This document shows, one piece after another, positions 25,143-33,124 of a stretch of 64,000 nucleotides of DNA. The first letter of the stretch is position 1. Every line of letters starts with the position of its first letter. The DNA is taken from NCBI RefSeq assembly GCF_000980875.1, contig NZ_LAYO01000111.1:1-64000 (forward strand), in the 5' to 3' direction. The notes beneath the pieces were generated by a model. That model had not been told where the DNA came from. It did not search any database and worked only from the letters and a program-made list of their open reading frames with translations. Made by a program: the position numbers and the translations under genes. The stretch is from Leucobacter sp. Ag1 (lineage in GTDB: Bacteria > Actinomycetota > Actinomycetes > Actinomycetales > Microbacteriaceae).

Positions 25143-26087
25143 TCAGCGGGCGAGGTCCCGCACCGTCGCGGCCTTCAACGCCTCGAGCACGACGTGGGCG
25201 GCGAGGCTGCCCGTCTGATCGCGCAGGTCGTGCGTCGGCGAGACCGTGTTGACGTCGAGCACGACGACGTTCAGCGCGGCGACGCCCGCGAGCAGTTCGA
25301 GGCCCTGCGCCGTGGTGAGGCCGCCCCACGCGGGCGTGACGACGCCCGGGGCGACCGACGGATCGAACACGTCCATGTCCCAGCACAGGTAGACGGGGCG
25401 CGCTCCGGCGGCCTCGCGGACTTCGTCGAGGATCGCCGGGATGCCGGCTTCCCGGATCGCGCGCATGGGACGCACCCGGTAGCCGAGCCGCTCGGCGACA
25501 CCGATCACGCCGGGCCGGCCGGCCACCTCGGTGTCCCTGATCCCGATGTGGAAGGACCGGCTCACGTCGACGACCCCCTCCTCCGCGGCGTGCACGAAGG
25601 AGTTCGCGTTGTTGTAGCGCTGCGGCTCGAACAGCTCGTACGCGTCGGTGTGCGCGTCGAAGTGGATGAGGACCAGGTCGGGGTGCCGTCGGTGAGCCTC
25701 CCGCAGCTGGGGGAGTGTCACCGCTCCGTCACCGCCGAGCGTCACGGGGAGCGCTCCGGCATCGAGGATCGCGCCGATCTCGGCGGCGATCCGGGCGAAG
25801 GCCTCGTCGACCTGGCCGGGGATCACATCGACGTCGCCGAGGTCGACGAGACCCAGGTGCGCGATCGGATCGATGCCGAGGTCCTCCGCGCTCTCCGCGA
25901 CGAGCAGCGACGCCGCCCGGACGTGCGCGGGGCCGCCGCGCCCGCCGATGCGCGAGGGGTGCGCGCCCATGTCGAAGGGAACTCCGAGCACCGCGGCGCG
26001 GGCCCCGACCGGCGAATCCGCGTGCGGCACGCCGAACAGGGTGCCCGACGGCCTGCGGGTCGAGCCCGTTCCCGCGTCGCTGCCCAC
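25143..26087 (-). CDS. Arginase/agmatinase-family (ureohydrolase) protein with altered metal site
   Basis: This 314-residue protein has the arginase fold with DAHTDAY (144-150) and WDMDVFDP (226-233), which hold four metal-binding acidic/His residues. The classical GGDH motif reads GGDG (118-121), so the first metal-ligand histidine is glycine, and the late glutamate block is VLDVN. The GTG at 26087 lies just after the ATPase stop. Family members hydrolyse arginine, agmatine, guanidinobutyrate, formiminoglutamate or guanidine; here the substrate probably enters through the co-transcribed ABC transporter. Activity with this metal site is uncertain. Confidence 0.82.
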   Translation of the reverse strand: MGSDAGTGSTRRPSGTLFGVPHADSPVGARAAVLGVPFDMGAHPSRIGGRGGPAHVRAASLLVAESAEDLGIDPIAHLGLVDLGDVDVIPGQVDEAFARIAAEIGAILDAGALPVTLGGDGAVTLPQLREAHRRHPDLVLIHFDAHTDAYELFEPQRYNNANSFVHAAEEGVVDVSRSFHIGIRDTEVAGRPGVIGVAERLGYRVRPMRAIREAGIPAILDEVREAAGARPVYLCWDMDVFDPSVAPGVVTPAWGGLTTAQGLELLAGVAALNVVVLDVNTVSPTHDLRDQTGSLAAHVVLEALKAATVRDLAR

Positions 26088-26089
26088 GG

Positions 26090-26890
26090 TCAGAGCACCT
26101 TCGACAGGAACTGCCGGGTCCGCTCGTGGGACGGGTTGGTGAAGACGAGCTCCGGATCGCCCTGCTCGATGATGGTCCCGGCGTCCATGACGATGACGCG
26201 GTCGGCCACCTCGCGGGTGAACCCCATCTCGTGGCTCACCACGATCATGGTCATGCCGGCCGCGGCCAGATCCTTCATCACCTGGAGCACCTCGCCGACC
26301 ATCTCGGGGTCGAGCGCGCTCGTGGGCTCGTCGAACAGCATGAGCGCGGGTCGCATCGCCAGCGCCCGAGCGATCGCGACGCGCTGCTGCTGTCCGCCGG
26401 AGAGCGAGCGGGGCCGGGCGTCCGCCTTGTCGGCGAGGCCGACGCGGGCCAGGAGCTCGCGGGCGTAGGCGATGGCCTCGCTCTTCTTCTCGCCCTTCAC
26501 CCGCACGGGGGAGTGCCAGATGTTCTCGAGCACGGTCATGTGCGGGAACAGATTGAAGTGCTGGAACACGAATCCGATGTCGGCGCGCTGGTGGGCGAGC
26601 TCGCGGGCGGAGATCTCGACCGTGCGGCCGCCGCGCTGACGCTCGCCGATGCGCTGCCCGTTCACGTGGATCTCCCCGCCCTCGATGGGTTCGAGGCGGT
26701 TCAGGGTCCGCAGGAAGGTGGTCTTGCCGGCGCCCGATGGGCCGACCAGGACCACGACCTCGCCGCGCTGGATCTCGAGGGATACGTCCGAGAGGATCTG
26801 CCGGTCGCCGAACCACTTCTCGATGCCGACCGTGCGAACGATCGGCCCATCGGAGGTCTGCACGGGGACGGTGTAGTCGGTGATGCTCAC
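26090..26890 (-). CDS. Amino acid ABC transporter, ATP-binding protein
   Basis: The 266-residue GlnQ-type ATPase has Walker [10 protein letters not shown] (50-58), FQHFNLF Q-loop, signature LSGGQQQR and Walker [17 protein letters not shown] 26890 overlaps the permease stop (ATGA). It is third in the operon order binding protein, permease, ATPase, ureohydrolase. Confidence 0.94.
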   Translation of the reverse strand: MSITDYTVPVQTSDGPIVRTVGIEKWFGDRQILSDVSLEIQRGEVVVLVGPSGAGKTTFLRTLNRLEPIEGGEIHVNGQRIGERQRGGRTVEISARELAHQRADIGFVFQHFNLFPHMTVLENIWHSPVRVKGEKKSEAIAYARELLARVGLADKADARPRSLSGGQQQRVAIARALAMRPALMLFDEPTSALDPEMVGEVLQVMKDLAAAGMTMIVVSHEMGFTREVADRVIVMDAGTIIEQGDPELVFTNPSHERTRQFLSKVL

Positions 26891-27696
26891 GCTGCGGCTC
26901 CTTCCAGGGCGGCGATGGGGTTCTTGGGGGCGAGGCGGTCGCGCTTGCTGCGCATGCCGAAGAGCCGCTTCCAGATCGACTCGGCCTTCGGCAGGCCGGC
27001 CTTCGTGTTGAGCCAGTTCTCGATGGCGGTCTGGATCACGGTCCAGATCGTGGTGAGCAGCAGGTAGTAGAGCGCGACCACGATGTAGATCTCGAACGCC
27101 TTGAACGTCGACGAGGCCATCGTGCTTCCGACCTGGAACATCTCGGCGACGCCGATGATCGACAGGATCGAGGTGCTCTTCATGAGGCCGTTGAAGGAGT
27201 TGCCGAGCGGAGGCACCATGACGCGGATCGCCTGCGGGACGATGATCCAGCGCATGGAGCTGAGCGGGGTCATGCCGAGCGAGAGTGCCGCTTCGGTCTG
27301 GCCCTTCTCGATGGATTCGAGCCCGCCGCGGACGATCTCGGAGATGTACGCGCTCTCGTTGAGCATGAGGCCGATGATCGCGGCCTGCACCGCCCCCTTG
27401 ATGAGGAATCCGACCGAGAGGTCTTCGAAGCGGAAGATGTTGGCCGCCGCGAAACCGGTGTAGAGGATCACGAGCTGGACCAGGAGCGGGGTGCCGCGGA
27501 TGATCCAGACGTAGAGGCTGGCGATGACGCGCAGGGGGAGGAACCGGCTGCGCCCCATGAGGGCGACGACGAGGCCGAGTACGAGCGCGAGCGCCATCGC
27601 GACGATCGAGATGATGATGGTCAGGGCGAGACCGTTCAGAAAGCTCTGGTTGGGGGCGAGCAGCGCCTGCCAGAAGTACTCCCAGTCGAATGTCAT
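26887..27696 (-). CDS. Amino acid ABC transporter, permease
   Basis: The 269-residue permease has membrane segments and the EAA loop ([19 protein letters not shown]). The ATG at 27696 is chosen over an ATG six codons earlier because AAGGAC sits 9-10 nt upstream of it. It lies 64 nt downstream of the binding protein gene, with a GC-rich hairpin between. Confidence 0.92.
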   Translation of the reverse strand: MTFDWEYFWQALLAPNQSFLNGLALTIIISIVAMALALVLGLVVALMGRSRFLPLRVIASLYVWIIRGTPLLVQLVILYTGFAAANIFRFEDLSVGFLIKGAVQAAIIGLMLNESAYISEIVRGGLESIEKGQTEAALSLGMTPLSSMRWIIVPQAIRVMVPPLGNSFNGLMKSTSILSIIGVAEMFQVGSTMASSTFKAFEIYIVVALYYLLLTTIWTVIQTAIENWLNTKAGLPKAESIWKRLFGMRSKRDRLAPKNPIAALEGAAA

Positions 27697-27722
27697 GGTG
27701 ATGCGTCCTTGCATGTCGGGGT

Positions 27723-27752
27723 GCGGCGGGGCCGGATCGAGCGCCCCGCCGC
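27723..27752 (-). other. Intercistronic hairpin between binding protein and permease genes
   Basis: A perfect 10-bp GC stem (27723-27732 with 27743-27752, loop 10 nt) lies 9 nt after the binding protein stop. Such hairpins often stabilise the upstream message so that binding protein exceeds permease. Confidence 0.55.
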
Positions 27753-27760
27753 GGGGTGGG

Positions 27761-28633
27761 CTAGGAGGTCTTGGTGATGTCGTTGGAGGCGACGCCCCAC
27801 TTGTCGAGGATCTTCCGGTACTCGCCGCTGTCGACGAGGGACTTGAACGCGTCGTCGAGGGCCGTGTTGAGCGCGGTGTTCTGCTTGAGGGTCGCGGCGC
27901 CGATGCGGATCTTGTCCGAGGGTTCGCCGACCATCGTGAAGGCGCCCTTCGACTGCTTCTCGTAGAAGCTCATGATCTCGGAGGTATCGATGAACGCCTC
28001 GACCTGGCCGTTGATCACCTGCTGCACGGCCGCGGTGCCCTCGTCCACCAGGGTGAGCTCGAGGCCCTTCTTGCCGTCGGCGACGCACTTCTTGGAGAGC
28101 TCCTCGGCGCCGTTGCCGCCGGTCGCTCCGGTGATGGCGACGACCTTGGCGCCGCAGAGGCTCTCGTCGAAGCCGGTGATCTTCGCCGGGTTCTTCTTGC
28201 TGACGCCCACTCCGGTTCCCGAGTAGAGGTAGGGCACGAAGTTCGCGATCTTCTCGCGCTCCGGCTTGATGTAGAGCGAACCCATGATCACGTCGCACTG
28301 CTTGGCCTGCATCGCGGGGATGAGCCCGGAGAACGCGTACTCCTCGAGCTTGGTGGTGAGGCCGAGCTGCTTCGCGAGCGCGTTCGCGAGATCGATCTCG
28401 ACGCCCTGGAGCTCGTTGTTCTCGTCGTAGAAGATGTTGGGCGGCGTATCGCCGGTGCAGACGGTGAGGGTGCCGGCCTTCAGCACGGTCGGCGGTGCGA
28501 CTTTCGCATCTGCGGTAGCGGTCTTCTCGGCTTCGGAGGGGCCCGAGGAGCAGCCGGTGAGCAGTGCGACGGACGCGGTCGCGACGACCGCGAGCGCGGC
28601 GAGGGTGCGGACGGGGGATGCGGGGAAAGCCAC
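27761..28633 (-). CDS. Amino acid ABC transporter, substrate-binding lipoprotein
   Basis: The 290-residue family-3 binding protein has a signal peptide with lipobox LLTGC (C28). The start is GTG 28633, because AAGGAGAA precedes it; an in-frame ATG 16 codons upstream has no such site. The mature domain carries EYAFSGLIPAMQAKQCDVIMGS. It opens the leftward operon that ends in the arginase-family gene, and it shares a promoter region with the divergent GntR gene. Confidence 0.92.
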   Translation of the reverse strand: MAFPASPVRTLAALAVVATASVALLTGCSSGPSEAEKTATADAKVAPPTVLKAGTLTVCTGDTPPNIFYDENNELQGVEIDLANALAKQLGLTTKLEEYAFSGLIPAMQAKQCDVIMGSLYIKPEREKIANFVPYLYSGTGVGVSKKNPAKITGFDESLCGAKVVAITGATGGNGAEELSKKCVADGKKGLELTLVDEGTAAVQQVINGQVEAFIDTSEIMSFYEKQSKGAFTMVGEPSDKIRIGAATLKQNTALNTALDDAFKSLVDSGEYRKILDKWGVASNDITKTS

Positions 28634-28710
28634 GATGATTTCTCCTTGTCGGTGGTCGGGCCGGGCGGCCCGCTGGCGCATTTCCCCGTGGTGGGGTTAT
28701 GCTGACTATC

Positions 28711-28733
28711 GTCAGTTGGTCAGACCAACTGAC
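28711..28733. promoter_or_regulatory. Perfect GntR/FadR-type palindromic operator
   Basis: GTCAGTTGGTC and its exact complement flank a single central A, giving 11-bp arms without mismatch. The core TTGGTCAGACCAA is close to the FadR-type TGGTCNGACCA. It lies midway between the leftward ABC operon and the rightward GntR/GGT operon. Confidence 0.8.
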
Positions 28734-28857
28734 TAAGCTTCGAGAACCATACCCCGAACGATTCGACCCGTCAACGGAATCCCACGGGGAAGAAGGTCTC
28801 GATCCGATGACGGGAATCGCTAGGTTGAAGGCTGTACAGACCACGAAGGAGGCACCG

Positions 28858-29574
28858 ATGGACTGGTCCGCACTGGGGCGCTCGACGACCCTCTCCGTCC
28901 CCGAACGGCTGTCGGTCGATCTGGAACGGTTGATCCTCGACGGGCAGCTGGCCCCCGGAGACCGCCTCCCGGCCGAGCGCGAGCTCGCCGCGCACCTCGG
29001 CGTCTCGCGGGTCTCGATCCGCGAGGCCCTGCGCGAGCTCGAGAACCGCGGGCTCATCGACCGCAGGCCCGGCCGCGGCACGATCGTGCTGCAGCCCAGC
29101 GACGGCGCGGGGATCACCGACGGCATGCTCACCGGCGTCGCCTCGCTGCACCCCGAGCTGCACGACATCATGGAGCTCCGCGCCATCATCGAGCCCCCGA
29201 TCGCCCGCATCACGGCGAACCGCGCCACCGCGCGCGACATCGCCCAGTTGCGGGAGCTCGTCGAGGCGATGGAGGGCGACGCGACCCAGGAGCGCTACGC
29301 CGAACTGGACCGCGCGTTCCACCAGGCCATCGCGCAGTACGCGCACAACCCGCTGCTCGCCTTCATCAACAGCGAGATCGCGCAGCAGATCGCGCCGAGC
29401 CGTGCGAGTCGCTACCAGACCAAGGCCCGACGGGTCGTATCGAGCGCCGCGCACCGGCGCATCTACGAGGCGATCGCCGCGGGCGATGGGGAGACCGCCG
29501 AGCGCGAAGCGCGCGAGCACGTGCTCGACATCGGCCAGCAGATCGCTGCGGCCGCAGCGCAGAACGCGAACTGA
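28858..29574 (+). CDS. GntR-family (FadR subfamily) transcriptional regulator
   Basis: The 238-residue protein has an N-terminal winged helix (about 12-75; GDRLPAERELAAHLGVSRVSIREAL) and an all-helical FCD domain. ATG 28858 is preceded by GAAGGAGG with 5-6 nt spacing; upstream in-frame ATGs would overlap the operator and are rejected. The perfect palindrome 125 bp upstream is the obvious binding site, so it likely controls both its own operon (GGT, TSUP) and the divergent ABC/ureohydrolase operon. Confidence 0.92.
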   Translation: MDWSALGRSTTLSVPERLSVDLERLILDGQLAPGDRLPAERELAAHLGVSRVSIREALRELENRGLIDRRPGRGTIVLQPSDGAGITDGMLTGVASLHPELHDIMELRAIIEPPIARITANRATARDIAQLRELVEAMEGDATQERYAELDRAFHQAIAQYAHNPLLAFINSEIAQQIAPSRASRYQTKARRVVSSAAHRRIYEAIAAGDGETAEREAREHVLDIGQQIAAAAAQNAN

Positions 29575-29589
29575 GAGGAACGGACGAAG

Positions 29590-31131
29590 ATGACCGTGCA
29601 GCCGACCCGGGGAGCGATCTCCACATCCCACTACCTCGCGACCGAGGCGGGAGCCGCCGCGCTCGACGCCGGCGGCAACGCGATCGACGCCGCGCTCGCC
29701 GCGGCGGCGGCGCTCTGCGTCGTCTACCCCAACAACGTGGCGCTCGGTGGCGATCTGGTCGCGCTGGTGCGCAGTCCCGACGGCGAGATCCGCTTCCTCA
29801 ACGGCACGGGCCCGGCGCCCGCCGGCCAGACGCTCGAAGCGCTGCGCGCCGCGCACGGCGACCGGCTCCCGCTGCGCGGCATCGACACCGTCACCGTCCC
29901 GGGCGGAGTGTGCGGCTGGAACTCGCTGCACGAGTACGGCGCGGCGCTCGGCTGGGATGCGCACTTCGAGGCGGCGATCCGCTACGCCGCCGACGGCGTC
30001 CCCACCGCGAGCTCGGTCGCGGCCGCGATCCTCGAGGACCGCGAGTCGCTCGAATGGGATCCCGGGTGCCGCGGAGTGTTCCTTCCCGGGGGCGAACCGC
30101 TCGCCGAATACGACGACCTCGTGCAACCAGCGCTCGCCGAGACCCTGCGCCGGGTCGCGGCGGGCGGATCCGCCGAGTTCTACGAGGGCGAGACCGCCGA
30201 CCGCTGGATCGCGGGCCTGGCCGCGCTCGGCTCGAAGATCACGAAGCAGGACGCCATCGACTACTCGGCCCACTGGGACGAACCGCTCAGCGCACCGTTC
30301 GCCGAGCACCGGGTGTTCACCGGCCCGCCGAACAGCTCGGGGTTCATGCTGCTGCGCACGCTCGAAGCGATCGAGGGCCTCGTCGCCGGTGCGCCGATCG
30401 CCGACCCCCTGGCGACCGGAGCCGGGGAGCTCGCCCGCGCCTTCGCCGCGGCCAACGCGGTGCGGGCGGCCTCGCTCACCGACCCCCGCATGGGCGGGCT
30501 CAGCGGAGCCGAGCTCATCGAGATGGCGACCCCCGAGCATCCGCTGCCCGGGCAGCCGAAGCCCACGGGGGACACCGTCGGCATCAGCGCGGTGAGCGAG
30601 GACGGGTGGGCGATCTCGCTCATCAACTCCGTCTACTTCGGCTTCGGCGCCTGCGTGCTCGAACCCGAGACGGGGATCCTCTTCCAGAACCGCGGCACCT
30701 CGTTCTCGCTCGACCCGGCCGCGCCGAACGCCTTCGCGCCGCGCAAGCGGCCGAAGCACACGCTCATGCCCGTGCTCGTCCTGCACGGCGGAGAGCTCGC
30801 GTGGGTGCCGTCGACCATGGGCGGATCCGCGCAGCCGCAGATCCACACCCAGCTCCTGCTGCGCGCGCTCGAGGGCGGAAACCCCGCCGAAGCCACGCAC
30901 GCGCCGCGCTGGATGGTGTGCGAGCCGAACGACGCCGGAGAGGTGCGGGTCATGGCCGAGGCCGATGTGCCGGAGGCGGCGCGCGTCGCGATCGCGGAGG
31001 CCGGGTTCCCCGTCGACATCGTGCCCCCGCACTCCGAGGACCTCGGGCACTCGAACCTGATCCGCGTCGACGGCACCGACTACGCCGCCGCGAGCGATCC
31101 CCGCTCCGACGGTTCGGCAATCGTCCGATGA
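29590..31131 (+). CDS. Gamma-glutamyltransferase-family Ntn hydrolase, cytoplasmic
   Basis: This 513-residue GGT homologue keeps the self-processing/catalytic threonine T329 (GDTVGISAV) and the downstream PNAFAPRKRPKHTLMPV and STMGGSAQPQ substrate-binding blocks. There is no signal peptide, so unlike secreted GGTs it should act in the cytoplasm on an imported or internally made gamma-glutamyl or related amide. It starts 15 nt after the GntR gene with GAGAGGAA and overlaps the TSUP gene by ATGA. Confidence 0.88.
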   Translation: MTVQPTRGAISTSHYLATEAGAAALDAGGNAIDAALAAAAALCVVYPNNVALGGDLVALVRSPDGEIRFLNGTGPAPAGQTLEALRAAHGDRLPLRGIDTVTVPGGVCGWNSLHEYGAALGWDAHFEAAIRYAADGVPTASSVAAAILEDRESLEWDPGCRGVFLPGGEPLAEYDDLVQPALAETLRRVAAGGSAEFYEGETADRWIAGLAALGSKITKQDAIDYSAHWDEPLSAPFAEHRVFTGPPNSSGFMLLRTLEAIEGLVAGAPIADPLATGAGELARAFAAANAVRAASLTDPRMGGLSGAELIEMATPEHPLPGQPKPTGDTVGISAVSEDGWAISLINSVYFGFGACVLEPETGILFQNRGTSFSLDPAAPNAFAPRKRPKHTLMPVLVLHGGELAWVPSTMGGSAQPQIHTQLLLRALEGGNPAEATHAPRWMVCEPNDAGEVRVMAEADVPEAARVAIAEAGFPVDIVPPHSEDLGHSNLIRVDGTDYAAASDPRSDGSAIVR

Positions 31132-31946
31132 CCGCACCCGCACCCGTCCCCGCCCTGGAAGGCAGCATGACCGACAGCCCGCGCCCCGGAATCATCATCC
31201 TGATCGTGCTCGGCGCGGTCACCGGCCTGCTCTCCGGACTGTTCGGCATCGGCGGCGGCATCGTCCTCGTGCCGCTGCTCGTCCTCCTGCTGCAGTTCCC
31301 GCAGCGGCTCGCCGCGGGCACCTCGGTGGCCGCGATCCTGCCCGCGGCCATCGTGGGCGGCATCGGGTACGCGGTGCAGGGCAACGTCGACTGGATCGCC
31401 GCGCTCTGCCTCGCGATCGGCATCGTCGTCGGCGCGCAGATCGGCAGCTACCTGCTGTCGAAGGTCCCCACGGGATTCCTGCGCTGGATGTTCATGGTGT
31501 TCCTCGCGGCGGTCGCCGTCAGCCTCTGGTTCGTGGTGCCCCAGCGCGATTCCGAGATCGGGATCACCTGGTTCTCGGCCGTGATGCTCGTCGTCACCGG
31601 CCTCATCACCGGGGTGCTCTCGGGCCTCCTCGGCGTCGGCGGCGGTGTTGTCGTGGTGCCGATCCTGATGTTCTTCTTCGGCGCCTCGGATCTGATCGCG
31701 AAGGGCACCTCGCTCATCATGCTGATCCCCGGATCGATCTCGGGCACGCTCGGCAATTTCCGCCGGCGCAACGTCGATCTGCGTGCCGCGGCCGCGCTCG
31801 GGATCTCGGCGAGCGTGCTCTCGCCGCTCGGATCGGTGCTCGCGACGCACATCTCGCCGCTCTGGTCGAACATCGCCTTCTCGATCCTGCTCGCCTTCGT
31901 GCTCGTGCAGATGGCGCTGAAGATGCGGAAGCCGAAGACGAAGTAG
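31128..31946 (+). CDS. TSUP-family sulfite/organosulfonate-type membrane transporter
   Basis: The 272-residue protein (from the ATG overlapping the GGT stop) has the two inverted TSUP repeats, each opening with a G(L)FGIGGG or GLLGVGGG box, and about eight membrane segments. An ATG 13 codons later (31167) has a GGAAGG site and could be the true start. The family exports or imports sulfite, thiosulfate, sulfoacetate or other anions. Coupling to a GGT suggests export of a product of that reaction, but the compound is unknown. Confidence 0.88.
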   Translation: MTAPAPVPALEGSMTDSPRPGIIILIVLGAVTGLLSGLFGIGGGIVLVPLLVLLLQFPQRLAAGTSVAAILPAAIVGGIGYAVQGNVDWIAALCLAIGIVVGAQIGSYLLSKVPTGFLRWMFMVFLAAVAVSLWFVVPQRDSEIGITWFSAVMLVVTGLITGVLSGLLGVGGGVVVVPILMFFFGASDLIAKGTSLIMLIPGSISGTLGNFRRRNVDLRAAAALGISASVLSPLGSVLATHISPLWSNIAFSILLAFVLVQMALKMRKPKTK

Positions 31947-31958
31947 GCGCTCGAGCCG

Positions 31959-32963
31959 CTACGGGGCGGGGTCGCCCGCGACGGGCAGGACCACGTCGCT
32001 GCGCTTGTAGTGGGTGAGGAGCGGGCTCGACTCGATCCGCAGCGCACCCCGGTCGGCGAGGCCGGCCTCGAGGTCGTGGAGCAGCCCGAAGAGTTCCCGG
32101 CGCGATGACAGGGTGAGCAGCGCGCGCACGCTCGGCCCCGTCGGCAGCTCGGCGGCCCAGCGGGTGCGCCAGTCCTGGGCGAGGAACGCCGCGACCTCGT
32201 CGACGCGCGACGCCGGGGCGTGCACCGTGATCAGCGACTCGAGCGGGAACCCCAGCAGCGCGGGATCGATCACGGCGCGGATGCTCAGGTAATCGGTGCG
32301 CTGCATCTGCGCGATGCGCTTGCGCACGGTCGGCTTCGCGATCCCCACCGCGCTCGCGATCGCGTCGATGCTCAGTCGGCCGTCGATGCTCAGCAGGCGG
32401 ATGATCTCGGAGTCCGTCTGATCCGGTTCGAGGCCCTCGTTCCGGTGCTCCGCGGCGGCCCGGAGCGCCCGGCTCTCGTCCTCGCCGAGCATGTCGAGCT
32501 GCTCGGAGCTGAGGATGTCGGGGTGCCAGCCGCGCACGGTGCGGCGGAAGCGATCGATGTACTCGAAGGAGTACCCGGTGACCGGCTGGGTCGCGAGCTC
32601 CTCCTCGATGAACCGGGACCGGTCGTCCGAGCGGATGTAGACCTCGGAGATGATCGCGCTCTCGCCGATGAGCGTGGCGACCCACAGCGTCTCGGGTCGG
32701 TGCGCGAGCCAGCCGGCGACGGCGCCGAGGTCGGCCGGACGGCACTCGATCCGGGCGAAGTAGCCGTCGCCGCGGTCGATGAGGTGGGGCTGGGACAGCC
32801 CCCGGACCCGCACGAGGCCCTGCTCGATGAGCCGCGCGCCGCGGCGTGCGACGGTGCGTTCCTGCAGGCCCGTGGTCTGGGCGATGAGGCGCCACGAGGC
32901 GCGCCCGTTGCGCAGCAGCGCGGCGCAGATCTCGCGGTCTGCCTGGTCGAGCGGCTCGGTCAT
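31959..32963 (-). CDS. Lrp/AsnC-family regulator with tandem domains
   Basis: At 334 residues this is twice the size of a normal Lrp protein. Two HTH-AsnC units are visible (about 8-60 and 155-205, the second DGRLSIDAIASAVGIAKPTVRKR), each followed by an AsnC ligand-type region. ATG 32963 is preceded by AGGAGGT. A frame extension of 28 codons upstream has no start support. It is divergent from the amidase operon and probably regulates it. Single-chain tandem Lrp proteins are common in actinobacteria. Confidence 0.9.
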   Translation of the reverse strand: MTEPLDQADREICAALLRNGRASWRLIAQTTGLQERTVARRGARLIEQGLVRVRGLSQPHLIDRGDGYFARIECRPADLGAVAGWLAHRPETLWVATLIGESAIISEVYIRSDDRSRFIEEELATQPVTGYSFEYIDRFRRTVRGWHPDILSSEQLDMLGEDESRALRAAAEHRNEGLEPDQTDSEIIRLLSIDGRLSIDAIASAVGIAKPTVRKRIAQMQRTDYLSIRAVIDPALLGFPLESLITVHAPASRVDEVAAFLAQDWRTRWAAELPTGPSVRALLTLSSRRELFGLLHDLEAGLADRGALRIESSPLLTHYKRSDVVLPVAGDPAP

Positions 32964-32994
32964 TGCACACCTCCTGCTCAGGAGCCTAACGGCT

Positions 32995-33097
32995 CGAAAG
33001 GTGGCTTTTCGGACACGAAAGCTATTCGAGGTTGACAGAATCGCCACGATGTCCCACGATCAATACCTAAAGAGGACACTTCGGGGGCGAAAGTTTC
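32995..33097. promoter_or_regulatory. Candidate Lrp/AsnC sites and promoter of the amidase operon
   Basis: CGAAAG occurs three times: CGAAAG...CTTTTCG at 32995-33011, CGAAAG..ATTCG at 33016-33028 (21 bp apart, two helical turns), and CTTCG....CGAAAG at 33080-33093. TTGACA at 33032-33037 is a possible -35 element for the rightward operon. Confidence 0.4.
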
Positions 33098-33124
33098 CCG
33101 ATCTACTCATTCAAGGAGGAGTGA

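Noticed and set aside
28699-28857. Earlier in-frame starts for the FadR-like gene
   Set aside because: They lie within the palindromic operator and lack ribosome binding sites, unlike ATG 28858.
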